Positions 11,873 through 21,249 of a DNA stretch of 64,000 bases are shown here, piece by piece. Both the position numbers and the translations under genes were made by a program. The DNA is from Gerris lacustris (Eukaryota; Arthropoda; Insecta; Hemiptera; Gerridae), in contig OX578276.1 in NCBI GenBank assembly GCA_951217055.1, forward strand, positions 133,846,587 through 133,910,586. The letters run 5' to 3'. The notes under the pieces were generated by a model that saw nothing but the letters and a program-made list of their open reading frames with translations, searched no databases and was not told the origin of the DNA. Position 1 is the first letter of the stretch; each line of letters begins with the position of its first letter.

Positions 11873-11938
<66 letters not shown>
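11725..11938 (+). repeat. tRNA-derived SINE with ~60-nt poly(A)
   Basis: A tRNA-like head carries an A-box-like TTAATTGGCTAGAGC and a B box GGTTCGAGTCC spaced as in a pol III promoter. A short unrelated body follows (CTCTGTCTGTCTCCCTTTG), then a run of 60 adenines at 11879-11938. This is the classic SINE layout. The long unbroken A tail suggests a recent insertion. The tRNA of origin cannot be named, and the exact 5' end is uncertain. Confidence 0.65.
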
Positions 11939-11941
<3 letters not shown>

Positions 11942-12128
11942 TTACGAATTTTTATCCGACAATTGTCCGCCTGAACTTATACAATCATAATTTATTTTCC
12001 GTTTAAATTTAACTTTCGTGTATGAATTGGTAAAGTTTCCACGAGTTTTAACATCCAAAATCTCAAGAGGGAACACCACCACATTTTGACCTTACTTTAG
12101 TTTCATGCACAGTAAATACAATCTACAT

Positions 12129-12592
12129 GCTTCTGAGACAAAATAGGCAGCCAATTAGTGTGGTACATAGCTTCTTCCCGTCCCATTTCATATACTTTAT
12201 TGATTATTATAGTATAGATATTAATCTGGGGCTATCTGCGGACACATTTCAACAAACCATCTAAATTTCATAAAACATCAGATGAGTACTTTTAAAGATA
12301 TAGGTGAAAATAAATGTATGATTGTGCGCATACGAGAAGCAAAGGTTGAAAGGTTTTTATAATATGACCTATGCTAATTATGACCGATCATTTAAATTTA
12401 ATTAATATAGGACGAGTAATTTTTAAGATATGTTGGTTCCCAAAAAATGAACGACAGACCGACACAGAACCAAAAATGTCTTGATGTATGATGTATCAAC
12501 AGTCTTGGAATTTTTAAAATCGAAAACATACAAATTTCTCGTTCTTTAGAGCGTTCAAATAGCTCTCGTTACCTTCGGTAAGCTCGGAAGCG
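12129..12592 (+). repeat. Dispersed repeat A copy
   Basis: Contains the CAATTAGTGTGGTACATAGC start block, AATCTGGGGCTATCTGCGG, the GACAGACCGACA block and the terminal hairpin TTACCTTCGGTAAGCTCGG. It has an internal deletion after the start block relative to the copies at 0.1-0.9 kb. Confidence 0.7.
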
Positions 12593-12826
12593 CAAAATAA
12601 TAATAAATACAATTTTATATTTTTTTCCACCACTTCAATTCTAGTGAATATTAGGGAGATAGCCACACTAATTTACCCTCGAATACTTAAAATTAACTTA
12701 AATATATCTGAGTAAACTTACATTTTTGAGTAGCAGGTAACTCAATATCAACATACCTGAAACAAAGAAGAAACAAATAGTAAAGCAAAAGTTAAAATTA
12801 AATTAAGTAGCTTACATAGTATAATA

Positions 12827-12982
12827 TATCTTAGTGATTTAAGATACGTAGAGCAAATAGGCAAATCCGATGCTGAAAGGGACCTGCAGACTCTTGGTAT
12901 TAGAAACTGGAGAACTGCTGCCCAGGAAAGAGACCGATGGCAAGAAATTGTTCGAGAGGCCAGGGTCCACCCAGGACTGTAG
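12827..12982 (+). pseudogene. C-terminal tail of a non-LTR retrotransposon ORF2
   Basis: An open frame ending in a stop at 12980-12982 reads DLQTLGIRNWRTAAQERDRW followed by QEIVREARVHPGL. This is the conserved LGIRNWR...DRxxWRxIVxxAxxHPGL ending seen at the C-terminus of many animal non-LTR reverse transcriptases. Immediately after the stop are a short GAGCCAGCG segment and AAAGT repeats, which look like the element's 3' tail. Only the last ~50 residues survive, as expected for a severely 5'-truncated insertion. The clade (RTE/CR1-like) is a guess. Confidence 0.65.
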
Positions 12983-12994
12983 AGCCAGCGAAAG

Positions 12995-13960
12995 TAAAGT
13001 AAAGTAAGAGATAGGCAAAATCGTTCATTTGATTTAATCAAATGGAGTCGTTAGAACTGATCACCAAAATGAAGCGTGCATGGTGTAATATATTAAATCA
13101 CAAATTCCTTCTCTTTCTAGGTGTAAGCTCTTATCTATCTAGAATATTTGAGCCACAAATGTCACAATGAACCAGTCATCCCCCCCTCTCCCCCGACTCT
13201 TAACTATCTCTCTACCCACCAAGGGTTAAACCCGGCAATTTATGGTCCATCGAACAAACCTGAGTTTGGCCCTGTTTAATATGGGACTGGAGAGTATAGG
13301 CTACTTTACACATCTACTAGACAATTGTGAGCAAGTCTTACCTATCAGAGATTCTCTATATATCACCTGATATGTCTATGAATACCTCGTTTTCAGACGT
13401 GAGTTTGCGTGAACGCTACTCTCTCACCTACACTAATACCCCAGCCAGTTTAATTTCAAAGTATAACAAGAGTAAGAAATAATTTCAAGGAATATATTAT
13501 TGAATCAAATAAAATTTAAAAAAGATATGTACAATATTTAATTTATAACACCAGCAGCGACTTTAGCGACACATCCTTATATCCACAATTTTATTTTAAA
13601 AAAATCTGAGTTTTATCATTTTACTACCAATTAATAATAGAATTACATAAATTATAGTATATAGTTTATTATAGTATTTTTTATATACTATAAATAATAA
13701 ATAAGGTTTTAAATACAAAGTGAAGCATTTATTTGCCTTAAGTTAAGAGTTTTAGATAAGTTAGTCTAATTCCGAGTCCACGACAAACCATGCACAAGTT
13801 AAAAGTATGCTAAACCCGTAAAACTTTTGTGTATTGCTTCAGAAGTATTAAGAACAAAAAAACAAAACAAAAAAAACAATAGACCGGCCCTCTACTAAAA
13901 AGGGAACAACTAATAGTTATTTATGCACCTAGGGAGTAAAGTAAGCCATTATTCCCTGAG
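12995..13960. other. AT-rich stretch, nothing recognised
   Basis: No coding or repeat signature recognised. Palindromic AT-rich DNA occurs near 13640-13700. Confidence 0.4.
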
Positions 13961-14003
13961 CGAAAAAAGTTGGTTCTTGAGGCGAAGGAACCATGGTCCC
14001 TAA

Positions 14004-14097
14004 ATCCCGAGGCCAAGCCGAGGGAATTAGACTCTTTAATTCCCGAGGCGCCGCCGAGGGAATAACTCTAATTAGCTCCCGAGGCGCAGCCGAGGGA
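14004..14097 (+). repeat. Three CCCGAGG hairpin repeats (36-37 bp period)
   Basis: Three 19-bp motifs at 14005-14023, 14042-14060 and 14078-14096. Each starts CCCGAGGC, ends GCCGAGGG and has a variable 3-nt centre (CAA, GCC, GCA). Each can fold with CCC/GGG and GGC/GCC stems separated by GA opposite GA. This is the same architecture as the 5.3-6.8 kb array but with different stem bases. Confidence 0.6.
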
Positions 14098-14397
14098 GAT
14101 AATTATCGCGAGGGGAATAATGGCACTTTACTCACGAGGTACATACAATATTTTATCTCCAGTAGGAAGAAAATACACATTTTCGTCCATAGCACAGTTT
14201 TTATTTATTATTTTAATAAATAAAATAATTATTAGAACTTTTGATAGCAGATATAAGAGATTCAATATTAAAAACAAATAAGAATTGGAATTAAACTCAA
14301 ATAGAAGGTTATGTAGATGCAGGTTATAATGTTGTAAACAAAGATAAACATGGTCAAAAAAGCGCAGTGCCGCCAACCTGATTTCAACAACTTCATT

Positions 14398-15035
14398 TGT
14401 TGACAACTTATTCCAACAACTTATTCCTGAGGCGAAAGCCTCAGGGGCAGTCGCTCGCGGCTGTACGGGCATTGGCGTGCCCGGGGTTACCCGAGCAAGT
14501 GCGTCTGTCCTGACCTTGGTGCTCTGCGCATCAACGGGAAGTAAGCTTATGGACCAGTGCCTTGCGCATGGTCGCTGAACAGGAGGCGTGTGAACCCTTA
14601 CGGAACGGCCTTCTATGAGGCTGTACAGGGTTGGCGACCCTGGGGGTCTCCGAGTAAGTGGTCCTGTTACTCCTGGGTGCCTTGTGTGTCCCAGAAACAG
14701 GATTGCGGCCCAGGGGTACATTAAGTGCTACTAGCACTGGTGTAAGGGGTAATAGGCTGCCCCGGGCCCTTAGCTAATGGACCTATTCTCACCTGGTTTC
14801 TAACCAGGCAAGTAAGCCCTTAGCCCATTTGTAACGATTTTGGTCGCTGAATGAGAAGGTCTGTGAACCCTTACGGATCGGTTCCGATTGAACCGCACAG
14901 GGATGGCGACCCTGGGGGTCTCCGAGCAAGTGGTTCTGTTACTCCTGAGTGCCTTGTGCGTCTCAGAAGCAGAACTGCGACCTGTATACGGTGTATACAG
15001 GTAGAAATCACACAATGTGAATAATATAAATAATA
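14398..15035 (+). promoter_or_regulatory. 5'UTR with three diverged tandem monomers
   Basis: The leader opens with a perfect 8-bp hairpin closed by a GAAA tetraloop (CCTGAGGC/GCCTCAGG, 14426-14445). Three related blocks follow at about 14453-14530, 14621-14700 and 14890-14965, sharing GGCTGTACAGGG-, GGGGGTCTCCGAG- and TGTTACTCCTG-type segments. The longest repeated portion starts TGGTCGCTGAA at 14569 and 14841. Each block contains a CAGGG..CCCTG hairpin. Tandem 5' monomers in non-LTR elements usually carry the internal pol II promoter. Promoter function here is inferred from position. Confidence 0.55.
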
Positions 15036-16799
15036 ATGATGCTAGGAAAAACAACGGATAAATTACCCCAGACGGGAATGCCATCATCCTTGGCTAAATC
15101 CCGTCCCGAGCAATCGGGCTGCCCCGTGGATTCTGGGGGGGAACTAGCAGTTTCTGGAAAACATAAAAAAAAACTCGGAAATCGATCGGATTTTAATGAT
15201 ATCGACCCCACGCGCGTTTTGGAACTCAATAGCCAAACAACAAGTATACCTCTCAACCAAGAAGATAGGGGTGTTATGTCACCCACCCATACATCTGACT
15301 CGGTTGAGAGAGTTGAAGGAGGAGATGTAGGAGGAAGCATGAACAAGAATAACGGTGCGGTGAATAACCCCGTTATTCGTACAAAGCTGTTCACTAAATT
15401 CTGGACAGTCAAGAGGAAGGACAATCAGAGCTTTAACCAGGTGTCCCCTATCGCTATTTATAGGAGCTTGATGCGGGACGTTGGTGAAGTGGACAGCGTG
15501 TCCAAGTCAGCTCACTCGGGGAATCTGGTTATTGGAGCCAGGAACCACGGCCAAGCTGACAAGCTTAAAAGCTTGGTCTCTGTAGCAGGACATGAGGTCT
15601 CAGTATTGACCAATGATGCCTTAAATAGCTCCAAAGGAGTTATTTACTGCAGGGACCTCATGAACTGCACAGAAGAAGAGATTTTAGAGGATTTGCACAG
15701 TCAAGGAGTTATAGCTGTTAGTCAGGTGAAGCGCCGTGGTCAACCCACTGGCACCTTCTTCCTGACGTTCAACACTACAGACTGTCCAGAAAGGATACGT
15801 GTTGCTTTTTACAGGGGGGTACGTGTTCGAAGATATGTTCCAGCACCACTAAGGTGTTACATGTGCTTTAAATTCGGACACGTATCCTTCAGGTGTAAGT
15901 TAAAAGCTCAGATGTGCTCGTGTGGTCAAGTTGCGCATCCTGGCACACAATGTGGTCTACCATTGAAGTGTGTCAATTGCGGACTTGATCACGACTCGAA
16001 GTCGAGGGATTGTCCTGAATATGTGATAGAGAAAGAAATTCAGAGAGTGAAGTTAGAGCACAGGCTTACACACCCCGAGGCATCGAGGATGGTAAGGAGT
16101 AGCTCTTATGCCATGCCAGCAGTCAGCTACGCCAATAAAGCTGCTGCTGGTGCCGGTACTCGGGCCAAAAAACAGCAACACAACAACACCCCTGTTGTTG
16201 GTGCTAAGGTCTCTCGCATGCAGAATGCTAGCCCGAGTACTGAGAGAAAAGAGAGGGACGACAGTAATAAAAATAATAAAAATAGAAATAAGAATAATAA
16301 CAATAAGAAGGAAAACAATAGTAATAATAATAATAATAACAAAGAAGAAAAAGAGAAGAAAGTAGGAGAACAGAAGTCTCGGAAAAAGAGGAAAAGAGGC
16401 AGGAGGAACGGAGGGAATAATACGTCCTCCGACAGGTCCACCGAAAGGTTTACACCAACGACTCCTCCTCCCTCTAAACGTCCTAACACCGTGCCTGTAG
16501 AGACTGTAGGAAGTGACGTCATACCACAACCTCAGTCTCAAACAGGTATAGAAGAAGAACCCTTACCTCCTCGAACACAAAATGTTGATCGGGGATGCAA
16601 CACGTCTCCTCCTCCTACAGACTCAGAGGGTAGTCGGAGGTCTCAGCGGCCTAGGATACCACCCAACGCCGTTTACGTTGAAGGTGTATCCTCTGAAGAA
16701 GATATAGAAGGAGATGATTTTAAGAAAGTAAAGAAAAAAGGCTGGCCTAAGGGCAAGCCTAGGAAGAATTCATTGGACAATAATGCCACTGGACAATAG
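15036..16799 (+). CDS. Non-LTR retrotransposon ORF1 protein (nucleic-acid-binding, zinc knuckle)
   Basis: A 587-residue protein that should bind the element's RNA and act as chaperone in the ribonucleoprotein. A central domain precedes three cysteine clusters: CYMCFKFGHVSFRC (CX2CX4HX4C) at about residue 274, CSCGQVAHPGTQC (first pair spaced CXC) at about 294, and CVNCGLDHDSKSRDC (CX2CX3HX6C) at about 312. An Asn/Lys low-complexity tract encoded by an AAT/AAC/AAA microsatellite follows (about residues 410-450). Then come a basic RKKRKRGRR patch (a possible nuclear signal) and an acidic SSEEDIEGDD segment near the C-terminus. The start is the first of two consecutive ATGs. The last 17 nt overlap ORF2 in another frame. 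The reading frame is intact. Confidence 0.85.
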   Translation: MMLGKTTDKLPQTGMPSSLAKSRPEQSGCPVDSGGELAVSGKHKKKLGNRSDFNDIDPTRVLELNSQTTSIPLNQEDRGVMSPTHTSDSVERVEGGDVGGSMNKNNGAVNNPVIRTKLFTKFWTVKRKDNQSFNQVSPIAIYRSLMRDVGEVDSVSKSAHSGNLVIGARNHGQADKLKSLVSVAGHEVSVLTNDALNSSKGVIYCRDLMNCTEEEILEDLHSQGVIAVSQVKRRGQPTGTFFLTFNTTDCPERIRVAFYRGVRVRRYVPAPLRCYMCFKFGHVSFRCKLKAQMCSCGQVAHPGTQCGLPLKCVNCGLDHDSKSRDCPEYVIEKEIQRVKLEHRLTHPEASRMVRSSSYAMPAVSYANKAAAGAGTRAKKQQHNNTPVVGAKVSRMQNASPSTERKERDDSNKNNKNRNKNNNNKKENNSNNNNNNKEEKEKKVGEQKSRKKRKRGRRNGGNNTSSDRSTERFTPTTPPPSKRPNTVPVETVGSDVIPQPQSQTGIEEEPLPPRTQNVDRGCNTSPPPTDSEGSRRSQRPRIPPNAVYVEGVSSEEDIEGDDFKKVKKKGWPKGKPRKNSLDNNATGQ

Positions 16800-19700
16800 A
16801 GCCACAATTGTTCAGTGGAACATGCAAGGTCTTCGTTGTCACTACCCAGAGCTGCGACGCCTCCTGCTGGACAGGACGCCGTATGCTCTGGCTATACAGG
16901 AGACCAAGCTTGGTCCAACGCAGTCTTTCCACCTGCCAGGTTTTAAGACATTCAGAAAAGACACGATAATAGCTGAACGTGGGCGTGCGCACGGCGGGGT
17001 TGCTCTCATCATTAAGGAAAACATCCCGGCTGCACAGGTCCATCTTAATACGAATTTGCAAGCAGTGGCGGTGGAAATTAAAGCGCCTTACACTGCTACC
17101 CTGTGCAGTCTGTATCTCCCAGATGCACGGTGGACGGGCAATCAACTGGAGAATCTTATTCAGCAATTGCCGTCCCCCGTCATTCTAATGGGAGACTTTA
17201 ATGCTCACAATCCCTGGTGGGGTTCTGCAAGACTGTCCCCACCAGGGCGGATAGTAGAAGAAATTATAGGCAGGAGCAACCTCGTCTTATTGAACAATGG
17301 AGAAGCAACGCACGTTACACTGAGCTCAGGAACGATGTCAGCCATCGATCTCACGTTCAGCTCGCCTGCGTTGGCCGTCGCTCTGGATTGGAGACCGTGT
17401 GAAGAACTCCATCAGAGCGACCATTTTCCAATATGTATAACTGCTGAGACCCCGGCTGAACCCACGGTCCCAAGGGCAACTTGGGACCTAAAGGATGCTG
17501 ACTGGGATGGTTTTCGGGCGAGTTTCAACCACCCAGTCTTCACTGGCGACGTTGAAACCGACGTCGAGAACCTCACAGAGGCCATAACCAACGCCGCCAG
17601 TGTAGCCGTTCCACGGAAAAGAGGGGGAGGACCAGGCAGAAAACGCCGATCCGTGCCCTGGTGGAACGAGGACTGTCGACGGGCGAATAAGAAGAAGAAA
17701 AGTTCATGGAGGAAGTTTAGGCGACAGCCTACACATTTAAATTTCATCGACTTTAAACGAAAGAGAGCGTTCGAGCGTAGAACAATACGAAGGGCCAAGA
17801 AAAAATCTTGGGCCGACTACGTCTCGACGCTCACAGAAGACGCTACGGCGAAAGAAATATGGAATAAAGTTAAGGCTGTCGCTGGGAAGCACCGCCCGTC
17901 GCCGAACCCCATTCTGGTGGTCGGTGGCCATGTACACACCAGTGAGGCAGAGGTAGCTAATGTTTTAGCAAAGCACTATGCAGCTGCCTCTGCCACTGCA
18001 AGATACAGTGAAGAATTCAAACAAATGAAACGAGAAGCAGAAAGAGAAGTGATATCTCCAGATCTCACTTCGGATCAGGGAGTAGACTCAGTTCTGACAA
18101 AAGAAGAGTTAGAACGAGCTCTCTCCCGGACTAAAGATACCTCTCCCGGAAAGGATGGCATACCTTATGCCTTCATCAAGAACCTTCCGGAGAGAGGTAA
18201 GACAGGACTTTTAGACCTGTATAACGAGATCTGGAGAACTGGTGTGTACCCGTCAAGCTGGAGGGAAGCGATAATTATCCCGCTTCCCAAGGAAGGTAAA
18301 GACAGAAGCTCACCAAATAGCTACCGACCTATCTCTCTGACCTGTTGTCTAGGGAAGGTCATGGAATCAATGATAAACTATAGACTAAACTGGTATTTGG
18401 AGAAGAATAATTTATTAGCCCCCTGCCAGGCTGGTTATCGAAGGCGGTATTCAACCACCGACCAACTCGCGCACCTCGAGAAATATATCCAGGATGCATT
18501 CCTCAACAGGCAGCACGTGGTCGGTGTGTTCTTCGACCTGGAGAAAGCCTTTGATACCGCCTGGAAACACCATATTATCAAGATGCTTTACAACTGGGGG
18601 CTAAGAGGAAAGCTACTAGCTTTTATCATTGGTTTCCTGGACAACAGAGCGTTCAGGGTCAGAATAGGCGCAACTCTATCTGACCTTGAGGATCAAGAGA
18701 ACGGAACGCCTCAAGGTTCCGTTCTCAGTGCTACTCTGTTCTCGGTCTCCGCGAATGATCTTGCAAGTGATCTCCCGCTAGGTGTCAAGGCGTCACAGTA
18801 TTCTGACGACCTTGGCATATTCTTCGCGGGGACTCGAGATCAAGACATCAGAGAGATTCTGCAAGCGGCAATAGATTCAGTAGCAGCGAAAGCGGAGAGA
18901 ATTGGTTTTAGATTCTCTCCCATGAAGACAGTATGTGTACACTTCTGCCGCTTGCGGAAGGAACACGCTGCTCCAGAGCTGTTCCTGAATGGGGTTCGAC
19001 TCGCATACAATGAGACAACTCGCTTCCTCGGTCTGATATTTGATGCCAAGTTACGATGGAAGCATCACATATCAGAGCTTGTTCAGCGTTGCAAGAGAGA
19101 CTTAAATGTCATCAAAGTCCTTGCTCATCTGCGATGGGGGGCGGACCGGACAACTTTAGTTCGCATCCTTTGTGCATTGGTCCGCCCCAAGATGGACTAC
19201 GGCAGCTGCGTTTACAGTTCAGCGAGGAAGTCGTGGCTACTGCCTCTGGACAGAGTCTTTCAGTTAGGACTCCGTATTGCTCTCGGCGCGTTTCCAACCA
19301 CCAACGTCAGCTCACTCTACGTAGAAGCTGGCGTTTTGCCAATGCAACATCGCCGGGAGCAAATGGCTCTGTCCTTTACGGAGGCAGTAAAGTCGAAGTC
19401 ACGTCACTTCCTCAGAGAAGAGTTCTTCGGTGCTGGAGCCATTCGGCCGGAGTATGAATGGCTCACTACAAGGACTAGGCCGCTGCCGGTTAGGGCTCGC
19501 GAGATTAAAACTAGAGTCGGAGCTGAAGAAGACGACATTCTTGAGTGGTTCATCCCCGATACGCCGCCGTGGAAGAGGCCAAGTATAGGGATGTCCACTC
19601 GTCTCGTGACCCTACCTCGGGAGACAACTCCTCCCGAGGTCTACAAGCAAGGACTGCTGGAGACTCTCGCCCGGTATCCAGGCAGAAGGGTCTTCTACAC

Positions 19701-20496
19701 AGACGGTTCAAAGACGTCGACGGGAACCGGCTGTGCTATGCACTCCTCGCAGGAGACTAGGTCTTGGTCAATGTCTCCTCGCGCAGGAGTGTATACCGCG
19801 GAGCTAAAAGCCATAGAGAAGACCCTTGCCTATTGCTTGGAGGAGGACAGTACAGAGAGTATAGTCATCTGTACTGACTCACTCTCGTCCCTCCAAGCAC
19901 TAAAGGACAAGTTTTCAGATGACCCGGTAGTAAGCAAGATATACGACCACGTGTCCTCTCTTCGTTCAATCTCGAGACACGTGGTCCTAGTATGGGTGCC
20001 GGGGCATGTCGGCATTGCAGGCAATGAAGCAGCTGATCAAGCTGCCAAGCGTGCGTCCGCAGCAAGGATGGTGGAGGACGGTTCTATAAGACTGGACGAC
20101 GCCAAGACTGCTTCAGTCAATGCAGTCTGGCGGACGTGGCAAGCCACGTGGGACCGTTCCTTCACCCAACTTAGAAGATTAAAGAGGAATGTAAAGGAGC
20201 AGATTATGGCACTGTCCTCGTCAAGAAGAGACAGTGTCGTACTCACGCGTCTGAGATTGGGACAGAAGCAGTTGACGCACGGGCACCTTCTTAGAAACGA
20301 ACGTGCCCCTCGATGCCGACACTGCAATAGAGCAACGCTGACAGTGAGTCACATGTTTGAAGAGTGTAACTCACTGGCGGAGCTGAGGACGACTTGTGGC
20401 GCACCGGCGAGTGTAGCAGTCGCCCTCAACGAGGATTCTCACCGAGATTCTGTCCTCGACTTCCTGCGTAGAGCAGGATTTTATGAGGAGATTTAG
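16783..20496 (+). CDS. Non-LTR retrotransposon ORF2: endonuclease, reverse transcriptase, RNase H
   Basis: A 1237-residue polyprotein for target-primed reverse transcription. The N-terminal APE endonuclease shows IVQWNMQGL, QETKLG, GDFNAHN (about 137-143), AIDLTF and SDHFP (212-216). The RT shows YRPISLTCC (about 513), GVFFDLEKAFD (about 581), GTPQGSVLSATLF and catalytic YSDD at 673-676. YSDD replaces the commoner YADD but keeps both aspartates. RNase H has FYTDGSK (D974), AELKAIE (E1007), CTDSLSS (D1032) and GNEAADQ (D1085), so the catalytic set is complete. A CX2C..HX4C-like knuckle starts at C1178. The first ATG lies inside the end of ORF1, so translation probably depends on reinitiation or leaky scanning. 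No stops or frameshifts are seen. Confidence 0.92.
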   Translation: MPLDNRATIVQWNMQGLRCHYPELRRLLLDRTPYALAIQETKLGPTQSFHLPGFKTFRKDTIIAERGRAHGGVALIIKENIPAAQVHLNTNLQAVAVEIKAPYTATLCSLYLPDARWTGNQLENLIQQLPSPVILMGDFNAHNPWWGSARLSPPGRIVEEIIGRSNLVLLNNGEATHVTLSSGTMSAIDLTFSSPALAVALDWRPCEELHQSDHFPICITAETPAEPTVPRATWDLKDADWDGFRASFNHPVFTGDVETDVENLTEAITNAASVAVPRKRGGGPGRKRRSVPWWNEDCRRANKKKKSSWRKFRRQPTHLNFIDFKRKRAFERRTIRRAKKKSWADYVSTLTEDATAKEIWNKVKAVAGKHRPSPNPILVVGGHVHTSEAEVANVLAKHYAAASATARYSEEFKQMKREAEREVISPDLTSDQGVDSVLTKEELERALSRTKDTSPGKDGIPYAFIKNLPERGKTGLLDLYNEIWRTGVYPSSWREAIIIPLPKEGKDRSSPNSYRPISLTCCLGKVMESMINYRLNWYLEKNNLLAPCQAGYRRRYSTTDQLAHLEKYIQDAFLNRQHVVGVFFDLEKAFDTAWKHHIIKMLYNWGLRGKLLAFIIGFLDNRAFRVRIGATLSDLEDQENGTPQGSVLSATLFSVSANDLASDLPLGVKASQYSDDLGIFFAGTRDQDIREILQAAIDSVAAKAERIGFRFSPMKTVCVHFCRLRKEHAAPELFLNGVRLAYNETTRFLGLIFDAKLRWKHHISELVQRCKRDLNVIKVLAHLRWGADRTTLVRILCALVRPKMDYGSCVYSSARKSWLLPLDRVFQLGLRIALGAFPTTNVSSLYVEAGVLPMQHRREQMALSFTEAVKSKSRHFLREEFFGAGAIRPEYEWLTTRTRPLPVRAREIKTRVGAEEDDILEWFIPDTPPWKRPSIGMSTRLVTLPRETTPPEVYKQGLLETLARYPGRRVFYTDGSKTSTGTGCAMHSSQETRSWSMSPRAGVYTAELKAIEKTLAYCLEEDSTESIVICTDSLSSLQALKDKFSDDPVVSKIYDHVSSLRSISRHVVLVWVPGHVGIAGNEAADQAAKRASAARMVEDGSIRLDDAKTASVNAVWRTWQATWDRSFTQLRRLKRNVKEQIMALSSSRRDSVVLTRLRLGQKQLTHGHLLRNERAPRCRHCNRATLTVSHMFEECNSLAELRTTCGAPASVAVALNEDSHRDSVLDFLRRAGFYEEI

Positions 20497-20547
20497 GTTC
20501 AACAAAGTCAGGTTAGATTAAGTTTAAAATAGGTTAGTTTAGGTCAT

Positions 20548-21225
20548 CGGCTGTCGTAACTGCTCACCCCGGCCATTTGTTCAAACCGGTGGTGGGTAGG
20601 CTCCTCTCGCTGGCCGAGAGGATACGGCAGTCGGTTTGTTTTTAATTAGGTTTAGATAGTGTAATTAAGGTAGTGTAATTAGGGTAAGTAACCCTGTGAT
20701 ATTTGTTTTTTAAGATAGGCTTAGTTAGGGGGTGAGAGTTAAACACATCTGGGTACCATTCCCAAACCGGATGTGCTCCCACAGCATAGCTGGAGGAGGC
20801 TCTCACCCAAATCTGTGATATTTAGTTTAGTTAGTGTAGGTCGATGATACCAATTCTAGCGAAGTTTCAACCTAGCTGATTGGCTTATCATCGACATCCT
20901 GTGATATTAGGCTAGGTCATGTAAATATGTTTTTAACTAGGGTTAAGTATTTATTATTAGGTTTAGTCAGTGTTTAGATTAGGATCGACCACCGTTATCA
21001 CCACCCCGGCTATTTGTTCAAACCGCGGTGGCTGAGTCTCTCTCTCGGAGAGGCGGTGGCCGAATTTTCATGTGATATTAGGCTTTAGTTGTTTTGTCAT
21101 TAGGCTAGTGAGACATTAGGCTGCGTTAGGCAGGCCGGCTGCGTCAGGTCTCGTCCCGGTTATATGTTTCCCCGGAGTCGATTCCGTTCTGAAGCGGCCT
21201 TTTCGCCGCCAAGAGACGCAGTCGG
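20548..21225 (+). other. 3'UTR series of repeated multi-stem RNA structures
   Basis: Five foldable units lie in a row: 20548-20634, 20731-20807, 20840-20895, 20986-21062 and 21136-21225. Four have a closing stem plus two internal arms (three-way-junction-like). Closing stems are CGGCTGTCGT/ACGGCAGTCGG (wobbles), GGTGAGAG/CTCTCACC, CGACCACCG/CGGTGGCCG (one mismatch) and CGGCTGCGTC/GACGCAGTCGG. The third unit is a long hairpin, GTCGATGAT/ATCATCGAC. Units 1 and 4 share the apical ATTTGTTCAAACCG loop. Linkers share TGTGATATT and TAGGCTTAGTTAG. Retained pairing with differing stems suggests selected RNA structure, perhaps for recognition by the ORF2 protein; that role is inference. Confidence 0.6.
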
Positions 21226-21249
21226 AAACTTTGTTGGACCTAGTTATGT

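Noticed and set aside
16053..16541. Minus-strand frames opposite retrotransposon ORF1
   Set aside because: Shadow of the Asn/Lys-rich microsatellite region of ORF1; composition (Ile/Leu/Ser/Phe runs) is the antisense of AAT/AAC repeats.
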